The notes under the pieces: model-generated
Told to the model about the DNA's origin: nothing
Database searches by the model: none
Seen by the model: only the letters and a program-made list of their open reading frames with translations
Shown: positions 27,837-36,695 of the stretch, one piece after another
Layout of the letters: the number at the start of each line of letters is the position of its first letter
How positions within the stretch are numbered: position 1 is the stretch's first letter
From: Bact-08 sp964533215
Lineage (GTDB): Bacteria > Bacteroidota > Bacteroidia > Bacteroidales > UBA932
Direction: 5' to 3'
DNA: 64,000 bases
Assembly (NCBI GenBank): GCA_964533215.1
Contig: CAZHLJ010000001.1
Location: 1,116,001 to 1,180,000, forward strand
Program-made: the position numbers and the translations under genes

Positions 27837-28628
27837 ATGGAACTAACTCACATTCATCCAAATGCTAAAATTGGGAAGGACGTTACAATAGACCAGTTTT
27901 CTTACATTGCCGGAAATGTGGAAATTGGTGATGGTACTTGCATTGGGCCTCATGTTACAATACTTGACTATGTGAAAATCGGCAAGAACTGTAAAATATC
28001 TGCAGGTGCTATTTTAGGTGGTGAGCCGCAGGATTACAAGTTCGGAGGTGAGGTTACATATGTGGAAATAGGAGACAACACTATAATTAGAGAGTTTGCT
28101 ACAGTTCACAGAGGAACAAAAGAGGGTAGGGGAAAGACTGTCGTGGGAGAAAACTGTATGATAATGGCTTATGCACATGTCGCTCACGACTGTATTATTG
28201 GTAACAATGCTATTATAGTAAGCTATGTTGCCCTTGGAGGATTTGTTGAGGTAGGAGAATTTGCAAATATTGGCGGGCATACAGCAGTACATCAGTTTTC
28301 CAAAATAGGTGCATATGCAATGCTAGGTGGCTGTACGCTGGTTGTCAAGGATATACCACCCTATGCGTTAGTTGGCAGCAGGCCTACTACTTTCCATAAT
28401 CTTAACCTTGTAGGTCTGAGAAGAAATGGATTTTCAAGAGAACAGATTGATAGAATAAGTGAAATGTACAGAGTCATTTATAGAAGCGGACTTAATATGT
28501 CAGAAGCCTGCAAGAAGATTGAAGAAGAATTTGAAGAATCAGTTGAAAAAAGGACTATACTTGACTTTATAAAAACATCTAAAAGAGGAGTTTTAAAGAG
28601 GATTTCATCTTCCCACTCAGATGAATAG
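27837..28628 (+). CDS. lpxA: UDP-N-acetylglucosamine acyltransferase
   Basis: 263 residues. A left-handed beta helix of hexapeptide repeats starts at HIHPNAKIGKDV; GGEPQDYKFGGE is the LpxA-specific loop and AYAHVAHDCIIG carries the catalytic His. The C-terminal helical domain (GLRRNGFSREQI) is complete. It performs the first acylation of lipid A synthesis. It overlaps the WbqC gene by 8 bases. Confidence 0.97.
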   Translation: MELTHIHPNAKIGKDVTIDQFSYIAGNVEIGDGTCIGPHVTILDYVKIGKNCKISAGAILGGEPQDYKFGGEVTYVEIGDNTIIREFATVHRGTKEGRGKTVVGENCMIMAYAHVAHDCIIGNNAIIVSYVALGGFVEVGEFANIGGHTAVHQFSKIGAYAMLGGCTLVVKDIPPYALVGSRPTTFHNLNLVGLRRNGFSREQIDRISEMYRVIYRSGLNMSEACKKIEEEFEESVEKRTILDFIKTSKRGVLKRISSSHSDE

Positions 28629-29241
28629 TCAGATTAACACCAGTTACCTTACATCTGCATATTTACCTCCTTTGGACTATTTCAGAGTGATTGGTAAATC
28701 TGAAAATGTGCTTATAGAAAACTGTGAAAATTACCAGAAGCAATCTTACAGAAGCCGTTGTCATATATATAGTGACAGCGGCCTCATGCCTTTGATCGTA
28801 CCTGTTGTAAGGCAACCTGACCACTCCGCTAAAATATCCGATGTCAGAATCGACTATTCAAAAGATTGGCAGAAACAACACTGGAGAGCAATTGTGTCTG
28901 CCTACAAATCATCTCCCTATTTCGATTATTATCAAGATGACATCAGCCCTTTCTACTTTAACCGCGAAGAGTCTCTTTTTAATTTTAATTATAAGCTTCT
29001 AATGATATTGACTGACCTTATAGGAATTGACGCTAATATTGGTGTCACAAAAGAATATTGTCAGAACTATGGTGAAACAGATTATAGGGAAAGCATACAT
29101 CCAAAGCGAAAGTGCTTGCAGGATATCAATGAAAATGGGCGTTACCATCAGGTATTCGCCCATAAACATGGTTTTATTCCAAACCTTTCTATTATAGACC
29201 TTCTTTTTAATGAAGGACCTAATTCCTTATCTTATCTTTAA
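28621..29241 (+). CDS. WbqC-family protein
   Basis: 206 residues. Family features are LTSAYLPPLDYFRVIG at the N-terminus, the YQKQSYRSRCHI segment, and DYSKDWQKQHWRAI. WbqC-like proteins occur in polysaccharide loci and in Bacteroidota often near lpx or signal-peptidase genes; biochemical role is not established. It is translationally coupled to lpxA and ends overlapping the convergent outer-membrane gene by four bases. Confidence 0.83.
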   Translation: MNSQINTSYLTSAYLPPLDYFRVIGKSENVLIENCENYQKQSYRSRCHIYSDSGLMPLIVPVVRQPDHSAKISDVRIDYSKDWQKQHWRAIVSAYKSSPYFDYYQDDISPFYFNREESLFNFNYKLLMILTDLIGIDANIGVTKEYCQNYGETDYRESIHPKRKCLQDINENGRYHQVFAHKHGFIPNLSIIDLLFNEGPNSLSYL

Positions 29242-30788
29242 AACCTGAAGCCGAGAGTCATCAGGAATTTCCATCCTGAGAGATCTAATGAACCTACAGG
29301 TGCCTGCATTATAGTTACGTTGTTGGATTTTACGTCGTTGTATAGAGAAAAGTTCTCAGATTTGCTTAACCTGCGTTGCAGACCAAAGTCAGCGAACATC
29401 CCACCTTTAGTACGAATGCCTGCACCAAAGGAAAAATATTCATTATCATATCCATTATTACGTTCCGGATTCTGATAATATGAGTAGCCGGCACGCAGTG
29501 CTAAACTACTTACGGGTTTTATTTCCATTCCAAAACGGAAATTATTTACACAACGGAATTCATTGGAAATAGCATTATTTTCTGCGTTAAAATTGGCTCC
29601 GTTTGACCCATCTTCATCCATCTTAATTGAAGAATAATCCACTATTTCATAATCAGCACTTAAAGCTCCCCATTTTCCAAACACATACGAAACACCTAAG
29701 TTTGCATTCATAGGTGAAGTTACGATATAGTCATAATTTCCAAGTGGAGATAAGATTGACTGGCTGTATCCATCGCTGAATCTTGAGTTTATTCGTTCAT
29801 CCCACTCATCTGAAAGGGACATATAAGTAGGAGTTGATATAGATGCACCGAGTCTCAAACCTTTCACAGGCAAATAAATTACACCTAGTTTAGCATTAAT
29901 TCCAGCTCCAGATGTACTCTGGTTGTATGTATGTGTGAAACTCTTGAATTTGGAATTAAAATCAGCCACGTTAACAGCAGCTTCAGAGTATCTTTGATAA
30001 TCTGTGTATTGCAGAGTCTGGATTCCAACACTGGCCCCAAAAAAGAATTTGTCTGACATATTTGCTCCCATATTCAAAATAAATTCCGACACTCCACCTG
30101 TTGTCTCTCTTGTGAAATTCTGATCAAGGTTACCTCCAATGACGATGGAAGTTCCTGAAATGTTTTCAGTGGCAGCTATGTAATCCTTGTCTGAGTCAGG
30201 AAGCAGATCCATTAAATTCGAATTCCAGGCTAAAACACCTTTCCAGGAAGCCCCGCTTGAATAATATGGATATGTGTCATTCTGCTTTTGAATATCCAGT
30301 TCGCTTGATTTTATTCCACCGACACTGTTTGCAACATCAGAAAGCCAGCTGGATTTTGAGGTCCTACCGCTTACTGAATATCTGTTGTTAAAATTGTTAA
30401 GCTTGTTAATCGCAAATGACAGATTAAAGCCTGATAACTTAGCACTCCTTTTGGATGTGTTGAAATAGCTCACATATCCCAATGATGAAACCCCGAATTT
30501 TGAAAAGGCATCATTGGAATTGTTTCCAAGATAGAGAGATTCGGTGTTTGATCTTGATATTGAAGGGGTAAATTGAAATTCAGAATATCTATAGACAGCA
30601 GAACTGGCCGGATTGATACTCAATGTTCCAATATCACCACCAAGTGATGTGAATGCATTTCCCATTGCCAAACTTCTGGCGCTGCCCTCGTAGAAGTGTT
30701 GAGAATATCTAAGGGCGTCGTACCTGTTCTGCGACGATATTGCTGTTGTAAGAAATAAAGCCGTTAAAATTAAAATTGTCCTTTTCAT
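29238..30788 (-). CDS. Outer-membrane beta-barrel protein, OmpP1/FadL-like
   Basis: 516 residues from ATG 30788, four bases after the upstream lipoprotein stop; the frame is open further upstream but only as a shadow of that gene. A signal peptide (MKRTILILTALFLTTAISS) is followed by ARSLAMGNAFTSLGGDIGTLSINPAS, the pattern of FadL/OmpP1-type proteins, and amphipathic beta strands ending in an aromatic residue (MTLGFRF). Likely a hydrophobic-molecule channel or assembly factor; the substrate is unknown. Probably co-transcribed with the upstream lipoprotein. Confidence 0.82.
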   Translation of the reverse strand: MKRTILILTALFLTTAISSQNRYDALRYSQHFYEGSARSLAMGNAFTSLGGDIGTLSINPASSAVYRYSEFQFTPSISRSNTESLYLGNNSNDAFSKFGVSSLGYVSYFNTSKRSAKLSGFNLSFAINKLNNFNNRYSVSGRTSKSSWLSDVANSVGGIKSSELDIQKQNDTYPYYSSGASWKGVLAWNSNLMDLLPDSDKDYIAATENISGTSIVIGGNLDQNFTRETTGGVSEFILNMGANMSDKFFFGASVGIQTLQYTDYQRYSEAAVNVADFNSKFKSFTHTYNQSTSGAGINAKLGVIYLPVKGLRLGASISTPTYMSLSDEWDERINSRFSDGYSQSILSPLGNYDYIVTSPMNANLGVSYVFGKWGALSADYEIVDYSSIKMDEDGSNGANFNAENNAISNEFRCVNNFRFGMEIKPVSSLALRAGYSYYQNPERNNGYDNEYFSFGAGIRTKGGMFADFGLQRRLSKSENFSLYNDVKSNNVTIMQAPVGSLDLSGWKFLMTLGFRF

Positions 30789-30792
30789 GTTG

Positions 30793-31986
30793 TTATCTCC
30801 TGTAAACAGAACCTCCTCCGGAATTGCCACTGTTGCTGTTGCTGCTGCCACTGTTACCAGAGTTTCCGCTGGTTGAGCTTCTTTCTGGAACAGAGTAGCT
30901 ATTTGTCCGGCTGACGTTCTCATTTGTATTACGACTTGTGTTCACATTGGATCTTTCCGGAGCATTGCTCCTTTCAGTATTGTTTGTCTGAGTGCTTCTT
31001 CGGTAAACCGGCTGAGAATTTCCAACAGAAGATTCTGTACTGGTCACAGGCTGTCTGTATGAAGATGTGCTTCTCCTATAGCTGGAACCTCTGTCGGATG
31101 TGTTCTGACTTTTAACTATGTCTGTATTGTAGACTGCTCCAGAAACACCTGTAGCCGGATCTCTTCTGTAGAGACTTTGTGACCTGTTGGTTGAAACATT
31201 TTCTGAACGATTACTGAACCTGTCGTTACCTCGTACCTGTGTAACATTGGCATCTCTTCTCAAGTAACTTCCTCCTGAGTTGATTTCGTTTCTTCCTGAA
31301 GGCCTGCCATTATTGGAGTCATTTCTCCTGCCATAAATTATGGCACGTTCGTTATTCCCGCCGTGGTGATTGTAGTTATCCCCGCCATGATACCAATATG
31401 GGTCACCCCAATATCCGCCCCAATATCCGCCCCAATATCCGCCCCAATATCCGCCGTATAAACCTCCATAATACCAAGGATCCCACCAACCAAACATTCC
31501 GTAATATGGTCCGTACCAAGAACTATAATACGGACTGTACCAAGGTGCGTAAAAAGGACTGTAAAAAGGACTGTATCCAAAGTGCCTGAAATACCAAGGA
31601 TTGTAGTAGTTGAAATACCAAGGATAGTCCCAAGCGTCACCCCACCCTTGTGTAAACGTAAGATTTATTACATAAAAAGGAGAATCAAACTTGCACAATC
31701 TATCTTCATAAGATTCCTCAGAATCTGATGACAAAGTTGTATCTTGTACATCTGTTACAATGAATTCTGTTTCATCTTCCTTAACGGATTGATTTAATGC
31801 ATTCCTTGTTTCTCCCTGCAATATTATAAGTTTATCACTCGTTGCAGGATTAAGTGTCACCTCATGCATCTCTTTGGCATTATAGTAAATTGGATCATCG
31901 TATGATGAAGAAGTATAATGGTTTGTCACACCACACGAGACAAGGATAACACCGAAAGATAATAGAATAATAACTTGCTTTTTCAT
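30793..31986 (-). CDS. Lipoprotein with Tyr/Trp/Gly-rich repeats
   Basis: 397 residues. The lipobox ILVSCG gives lipidated Cys18. The middle (about 115-205) is a run of YSPFYSPFYAPWYSPYY-like aromatic repeats, then four consecutive GGYW units, and the C-terminal third is Ser/Arg/Asn-rich (RRSTSSYR, QTNNTERSN) ending in GGGSVYRR. I do not recognise a named family; similar aromatic-rich lipoproteins occur in Bacteroidales. A surface or matrix role is inference. It is upstream of and probably co-transcribed with the OmpP1-like gene. Confidence 0.75.
   Translation of the reverse strand: MKKQVIILLSFGVILVSCGVTNHYTSSSYDDPIYYNAKEMHEVTLNPATSDKLIILQGETRNALNQSVKEDETEFIVTDVQDTTLSSDSEESYEDRLCKFDSPFYVINLTFTQGWGDAWDYPWYFNYYNPWYFRHFGYSPFYSPFYAPWYSPYYSSWYGPYYGMFGWWDPWYYGGLYGGYWGGYWGGYWGGYWGDPYWYHGGDNYNHHGGNNERAIIYGRRNDSNNGRPSGRNEINSGGSYLRRDANVTQVRGNDRFSNRSENVSTNRSQSLYRRDPATGVSGAVYNTDIVKSQNTSDRGSSYRRSTSSYRQPVTSTESSVGNSQPVYRRSTQTNNTERSNAPERSNVNTSRNTNENVSRTNSYSVPERSSTSGNSGNSGSSNSNSGNSGGGSVYRR
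31406..31453 (+). repeat. 12-bp tandem repeat, four perfect copies
   Basis: CCCCAATATCCG repeated four times without a change, encoding GGYW units on the reverse strand. A 12-bp unit keeps frame, so copy-number slippage would lengthen or shorten the protein by four residues. Confidence 0.95.
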
Positions 31987-31992
31987 TGCACA

Positions 31993-31998
31993 CCTCCT
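31993..31998 (-). promoter_or_regulatory. Strong Shine-Dalgarno site of the aromatic-rich lipoprotein
   Basis: Reverse-strand AGGAGG six bases before the ATG at 31986. Most genes in this window have no such site. Confidence 0.6.
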
Positions 31999-32016
31999 GG
32001 GTATTAATATTATTTG

Positions 32017-32024
32017 TACTTTTG
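32017..32024 (+). promoter_or_regulatory. -7 box for proS
   Basis: TACTTTTG, followed by TGCC, 59 bases before the proS ATG. Confidence 0.5.
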
Positions 32025-32034
32025 TGCCTCAATA

Positions 32035-32042
32035 CAAAGATA
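32035..32042 (-). promoter_or_regulatory. -7 box for the lipoprotein/OmpP1 operon
   Basis: Reverse-strand TATCTTTG, 48 bases before the ATG at 31986, overlapping the proS promoter region on the other strand. Confidence 0.5.
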
Positions 32043-32083
32043 ATCAAAAATTATACCAATTATACTAATAATAGCAAAAAGAG

Positions 32084-33559
32084 ATGGCAAAAGAGGTAAC
32101 TAACAGAGAAGACAACTATTCTTTATGGTACAATAATCTTGTAATTAAAGCTGATCTGGCAGAGAACTCGGCTGTGAGAGGTTGTATGGTAATAAAGCCT
32201 TATGGATATGCAATTTGGGAAAAAATCCAAGCTCAGCTTGATAAAATGTTCAAGGAGACTGGCCATCAGAATGCATATTTTCCGCTGTTTATCCCAAAAT
32301 CTTTTTTAAGCAAAGAGGCTGAACATGTGGAGGGTTTTGCAAAAGAGTGTGCAGTAGTGACCCATCATAGATTGATGGCAAATCCAGACGGACCGGGTGT
32401 CGTTGTGGACCCAGATGCAAAACTGGAAGAGGAGTTAGTGGTAAGGCCCACTTCGGAGACGATTATATGGAGTACATATAAAAACTGGATCAAATCATAT
32501 AGGGACCTGCCTTTGCTTATTAATCAGTGGGCTAATGTTGTCCGTTGGGAAATGAGGACAAGGCTGTTTTTAAGGACTGCAGAGTTTCTTTGGCAAGAGG
32601 GACATACTGCCCATTCAACAAAACAGGAGGCTATTGAGGAGGCGGAAAGAATGATTCAGGTCTATGCACAATTTGCCAGAGATTTTATGTCCATACCCGT
32701 GATTGTTGGCAAAAAATCCGAGAGCGAAAGGTTCGCTGGTGCGTTGGATACCTATTGCATAGAGGCTATGATGCAAGACGGCAAAGCTTTGCAAGCTGGG
32801 ACTTCTCATTTTCTGGGGCAAAATTTTGCCAAAGCTTTCGATGTGCAGTTTGCCAATAAAGAGGGTGGCCTAGAATATGTATGGGCAACTTCCTGGGGAG
32901 TTTCAACCCGATTGATGGGTGCTCTTGTAATGGCACACAGCGATAACAATGGGCTTGTGCTTCCTCCAAAACTTGCACCTATTCAGGTAGTTATGGTTCC
33001 TATATTTAAAACGGAAGAGGAACACGAGAAGATACTGGATAAAATGAAAGAGATAAAGTCCGGTCTTGAAAAACTAGGAATTTCATCGAAGATTGATGAT
33101 CGTGACAACCTACGTTCTGGCTTCAAATTTGCTGAGTGGGAACTCAAAGGTGTCCCTGTAAGGGTGGCAATTGGGCCGAGAGATATTACAAACGGTACTG
33201 TAGAACTTGCAAGGAGAGACAATCTGACAAAGGAATTTGTTCCTAGTGAAGGGCTTGAATCGCGTATTCAGATTTTACTGGAGGATATTCAAACGAATAT
33301 CTACAATAAGGCTCTTGCTTTTAGAAAAGCAAACACCATAAAGGTAGATGATTATGAAACGTTCAAGCAAAAAATAGAAGAGGGTGGATTCCTTTTGTGT
33401 CATTGGGATGGAACTTCTGAGACAGAGGAGAGGATAAAGGAAGAGACAAAGGCTACAATAAGATGTATCCCGCTGGAAGATGTAGAACAGGAGGAGGGTT
33501 ACTGCGTGTATAGCGGAAAGCCATCCAGACAAAGGGTGATCTTTGCGAGAGCATATTGA
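32084..33559 (+). CDS. proS: Prolyl-tRNA synthetase, archaeal/eukaryal-type short form
   Basis: 491 residues, a class II synthetase without the editing insertion of the long bacterial type. Motif 2 reads NVVRWEMRTRLFLRTAEF with the preceding VRPTSETIIW, and motif 3 lies in GALVMAHSDNNGL. The anticodon-binding domain and the C-terminal extension (ending SRQRVIFARAY) follow. It charges tRNA-Pro. The short type is usual in Bacteroidota. Confidence 0.96.
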   Translation: MAKEVTNREDNYSLWYNNLVIKADLAENSAVRGCMVIKPYGYAIWEKIQAQLDKMFKETGHQNAYFPLFIPKSFLSKEAEHVEGFAKECAVVTHHRLMANPDGPGVVVDPDAKLEEELVVRPTSETIIWSTYKNWIKSYRDLPLLINQWANVVRWEMRTRLFLRTAEFLWQEGHTAHSTKQEAIEEAERMIQVYAQFARDFMSIPVIVGKKSESERFAGALDTYCIEAMMQDGKALQAGTSHFLGQNFAKAFDVQFANKEGGLEYVWATSWGVSTRLMGALVMAHSDNNGLVLPPKLAPIQVVMVPIFKTEEEHEKILDKMKEIKSGLEKLGISSKIDDRDNLRSGFKFAEWELKGVPVRVAIGPRDITNGTVELARRDNLTKEFVPSEGLESRIQILLEDIQTNIYNKALAFRKANTIKVDDYETFKQKIEEGGFLLCHWDGTSETEERIKEETKATIRCIPLEDVEQEEGYCVYSGKPSRQRVIFARAY

Positions 33560-33612
33560 TTTGACAAAATTTATTAACTTTACAAAATCCAAAAACTAAT
33601 TTTATTCATATA

Positions 33613-34314
33613 ATGGCAGCAGATTTACCGTCCAGACAGCAAGAGATTCTAAATGGACTAAACACCAAGTCTCATATCAAATTAAAGGTCTTTAACCAGA
33701 CAATGGAAGTCTTCAACCAGTTGAAGGACATCCTGAATGAGATGAGCAATGACCTTAACGACCTTCTGGAAAATAACAATGACCGGAGGGTGAGGCTGGA
33801 ATACAGAGACAGAGGTAAATTTGAGGCAGAGTTAAAATTCGCAGATGATGTATTGATTTTCAGTATGCACTCTGATATCTTCCAGTTCGACAGAGACCAT
33901 TCTGTATGGAAGACAGATTTCGTAAAGAAAGATGTGAATAATTCATATTGTGGTGTGATAAGTGTTTACAACTTTCTTTCGGACTCTCTTAAATACAACA
34001 GAAGTGAGGATCTGGGTTATCTGGTTGCAAGGATATTTGTAAATAAGGATAAGTTCTTTCTTGTAGAAGGAAAAAGACAAAAAAATAAGGTCGTAAGTAC
34101 ATTCGGAAAGAAACAGATGGGGAAAGAGGAGATTGTCTCTATTGTTGAGACAGCTGTGCTTTACACGCTTTCGTTTGACCTTCTTATCCCACCTTTTGAT
34201 TTGGTTAAAGTTGCAAGCGTTGAGCAGATGAATGACAAGATAGAGAGTGCCAAGCTTCAAACTGGAAAGAGAATGGGTTATAAGTATAACTCTGATGATG
34301 TATTGGAGGATTAA
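33613..34314 (+). CDS. Conserved hypothetical cytoplasmic protein
   Basis: 233 residues, no signal peptide or membrane segment. An N-terminal helical part (about 10-60, LKVFNQTMEVFNQLKDIL) looks coiled coil, followed by an alpha/beta domain containing DVLIFSMHSDIFQFDRDH and LGYLVARIFVNKDKFFLVEG. I do not recognise a family. It lies between proS and a DUF3078 gene in the same direction. Confidence 0.7.
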   Translation: MAADLPSRQQEILNGLNTKSHIKLKVFNQTMEVFNQLKDILNEMSNDLNDLLENNNDRRVRLEYRDRGKFEAELKFADDVLIFSMHSDIFQFDRDHSVWKTDFVKKDVNNSYCGVISVYNFLSDSLKYNRSEDLGYLVARIFVNKDKFFLVEGKRQKNKVVSTFGKKQMGKEEIVSIVETAVLYTLSFDLLIPPFDLVKVASVEQMNDKIESAKLQTGKRMGYKYNSDDVLED

Positions 34315-34329
34315 TAGATTCTGAATGCA

Positions 34330-35313
34330 ATGAGAAGAAATGTAGAAGTTTTTTTGTTGACGCTTTCAGTATCTTTATTTTCTCTATGCAATCTTTCTGC
34401 TCAGGAGAATAAAGAGAGACTGAGTTCTGGTATTCAGTTATGCTTAGATGTTGCCTCCAAATATAAGATTCCGCAACCAGCCGTAGAAAAGGCTCCTATA
34501 CCAAGCAACTGGAAAAAAGGAACACTTCTTCAGTTAGGTTTTACCCAGACATCATTCTCAAACTGGTCTGCCGGTGGTAACTCCTCGGTAGCTCTTAATG
34601 CATACATTAACTACTATGCCAACTATACATTAAAGGATATTTCTTTTGAAAACCGAGTGCAGGTTGCCTATGGATTCATTCAATCATTTGACGACAGATA
34701 TAAGAAAAGTGATGATAAATTCATTCTGGACTCAAAGTTAGGATACAAAGCATGGGATCATGTATTTGCCTCAGCAATCTTTAACTTCAAGACACAAATG
34801 TCTAATGGATTTGATTACCCATCCAATGCTGAACCTAGACTTAATTCAGGCCCATTTGCTCCTGCCTACGTTTCGTTAGGTTTGGGTCTTGACTTTAAGC
34901 CTAATCCAACCTTTTCGCTAATACTTTCACCTTTGACAGGAAACTTGGTCATGGTGGAAAAAAGATCTCTCAGGAAAAAGTATGGCAATGCAATAGATGA
35001 ACCTACTCGTCTAAAACTGGGTGCTCAGATGAAGGGTGAGTTTAAAAAGAAGATAAATAAGAACCTTAATCTAGAGACGTCAGCAACTTTTTTCTCTGAT
35101 TTTCTGGGGAATCCGGAAAATATCAAGGTGAACTGGGATCTATTCCTGGATGCAAAAATTAATAAGTTCTTTTCAACAAGCTTAAGGACAAACCTTATCT
35201 ATGACGATGATGTACTCATAGATAACAAGGCTGGAGAGCTAGGCCCTAGAATTCAGTTTAAAGAGATCCTTCAGGTAGGCTTTTCGTATACATTTGGGGA
35301 ATTTAAAAAGTAA
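34330..35313 (+). CDS. DUF3078-family secreted protein
   Basis: 327 residues with a signal peptide (cleavage near LCNLSAQ). The DUF3078 pattern is visible: WKKGTLLQLGFTQTSFSNWSAGG near residue 60-80 in parts, then repeated amphipathic beta strands and a C-terminal GFSYTFGEFKK. It is probably a small outer-membrane barrel or periplasmic beta protein; function unknown. The stop overlaps the tilS ATG by one base. Confidence 0.83.
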   Translation: MRRNVEVFLLTLSVSLFSLCNLSAQENKERLSSGIQLCLDVASKYKIPQPAVEKAPIPSNWKKGTLLQLGFTQTSFSNWSAGGNSSVALNAYINYYANYTLKDISFENRVQVAYGFIQSFDDRYKKSDDKFILDSKLGYKAWDHVFASAIFNFKTQMSNGFDYPSNAEPRLNSGPFAPAYVSLGLGLDFKPNPTFSLILSPLTGNLVMVEKRSLRKKYGNAIDEPTRLKLGAQMKGEFKKKINKNLNLETSATFFSDFLGNPENIKVNWDLFLDAKINKFFSTSLRTNLIYDDDVLIDNKAGELGPRIQFKEILQVGFSYTFGEFKK

Positions 35314-36695
35314 TGCTTAACGAATTCAAGGAGAATCTATTTTCTTTGATAGAAAAAGATTGTTCCGTAAAGTTAGAAATAAAGCCTTCTATTTTGGCTG
35401 CGGTCAGTGGCGGAGTGGACTCTATGACTATGGCTTCACTTTTATTCGAATGCTATAAAGGAAACTTTGCAATTGCGACTGTAAATTTCAATCTTAGAGG
35501 TGCAGAGGGCGATGATGACGAAGCGCTGGTATGTAAATGGGCAACTGAGAGAGGAATTCCATATTTTACCTGCTCATTTGATACAGAGGCATATGCTAAA
35601 AAGGAGAAGATTTCGGTTGAGATGGCTGCCAGAGACCTTCGGTATTCTTGGTTTTATGACCTTATGGAGAGAGAGGGATATGACTATCTGGCGATAGCCC
35701 ACAACCTCAATGACTCGGTAGAGACTCTTTTCCTTAACATATTAAGAGGCACCGGAGTTGATGGATTAGGAGGCATCAAAGAAAAAAACGGGAAAATTAT
35801 AAGGCCACTGCTTAAATTCACAAGGCAGGATATTTTGGATTACGTTTATAAAGCCGATATCCCATTCAGGCAGGACAAGACCAATCTGGAGTGCAGATAT
35901 AGCCGTAATCGTATAAGGAATGCTGTTTTTCCCGAGTTTGAGGCAATCAATCCATCTTTTCTTCGCACTGTGGCGAGAGATATCGATTATTTTACTGCGG
36001 CAGGAGAGATCATTCAAGAGCAATTTGCTCAGAAGAAAGAAAAGCTGATTGAATACAGTGAGGGGCGGATAAAGGCTAGGATAAGCATACAGGCGTTGAA
36101 GGAAGAGACTCATTCTAAGTACTGGTTATTCATCTTGCTCGAGGAGTTTGGATATAACTCATCTCAGACAGATCAGGTTTTTGAATCTCTAAACGGACAG
36201 CCAGGAAAAGCATTTCATTCATTGAACCATCTTATTATAAAGGATAGGGATTATCTACTGATATATTCAAAAGATGATAATTGTACCACAAGTGAAGACC
36301 CGTTCTTGAACAGGATTATGATTCAATCTCCTGGTGTTGGTGGCTTCCCGGTGGTTTTTAGTGGTCATAATCTCAACTTCTCGCTTTATCCCAGAGAGAC
36401 TCTTTTCACGCCATTAGCCTCAAAGACAACCTTTTTTCTGGATGCAGATAAAATCAAATTCCCATTGTTATGCAGATTCTGGCAGGAGGGTGATCGTTTT
36501 ATTCCCTTAGGTATGGCAGGGTTCAAGAAACTCAGTGATTTCTTTATTGACGAAAAACTGGATCTGAAAAGCAAGGATAATCAGATTGTTTTAGTATCTC
36601 AGGGTGAGATAATATGCATAATCGGTCACCGTATAGATGACCGATTTAAAATTACAGCACAAACTTCAAAAATTCTTGAAGTCAGGATCAGTTGA
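35313..36695 (+). CDS. tilS: tRNA(Ile)-lysidine synthase
   Basis: 460 residues. The PP-loop SGGVDSM is at residue 32-38, with AIAHNLNDSVETLFLNILRGTG in the N-terminal catalytic domain and a C-terminal TilS domain with LCRFWQEGDRFIPLGM. It converts C34 of tRNA-Ile(CAU) to lysidine. Its last eight bases overlap convergent sppA. Confidence 0.95.
   Translation: MLNEFKENLFSLIEKDCSVKLEIKPSILAAVSGGVDSMTMASLLFECYKGNFAIATVNFNLRGAEGDDDEALVCKWATERGIPYFTCSFDTEAYAKKEKISVEMAARDLRYSWFYDLMEREGYDYLAIAHNLNDSVETLFLNILRGTGVDGLGGIKEKNGKIIRPLLKFTRQDILDYVYKADIPFRQDKTNLECRYSRNRIRNAVFPEFEAINPSFLRTVARDIDYFTAAGEIIQEQFAQKKEKLIEYSEGRIKARISIQALKEETHSKYWLFILLEEFGYNSSQTDQVFESLNGQPGKAFHSLNHLIIKDRDYLLIYSKDDNCTTSEDPFLNRIMIQSPGVGGFPVVFSGHNLNFSLYPRETLFTPLASKTTFFLDADKIKFPLLCRFWQEGDRFIPLGMAGFKKLSDFFIDEKLDLKSKDNQIVLVSQGEIICIIGHRIDDRFKITAQTSKILEVRIS

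Noticed and set aside
31406..31453. Short tandem repeat considered as CRISPR-like or an origin iteron
   Set aside because: 12-base units without spacers lying in frame inside a coding gene; they encode GGYW.
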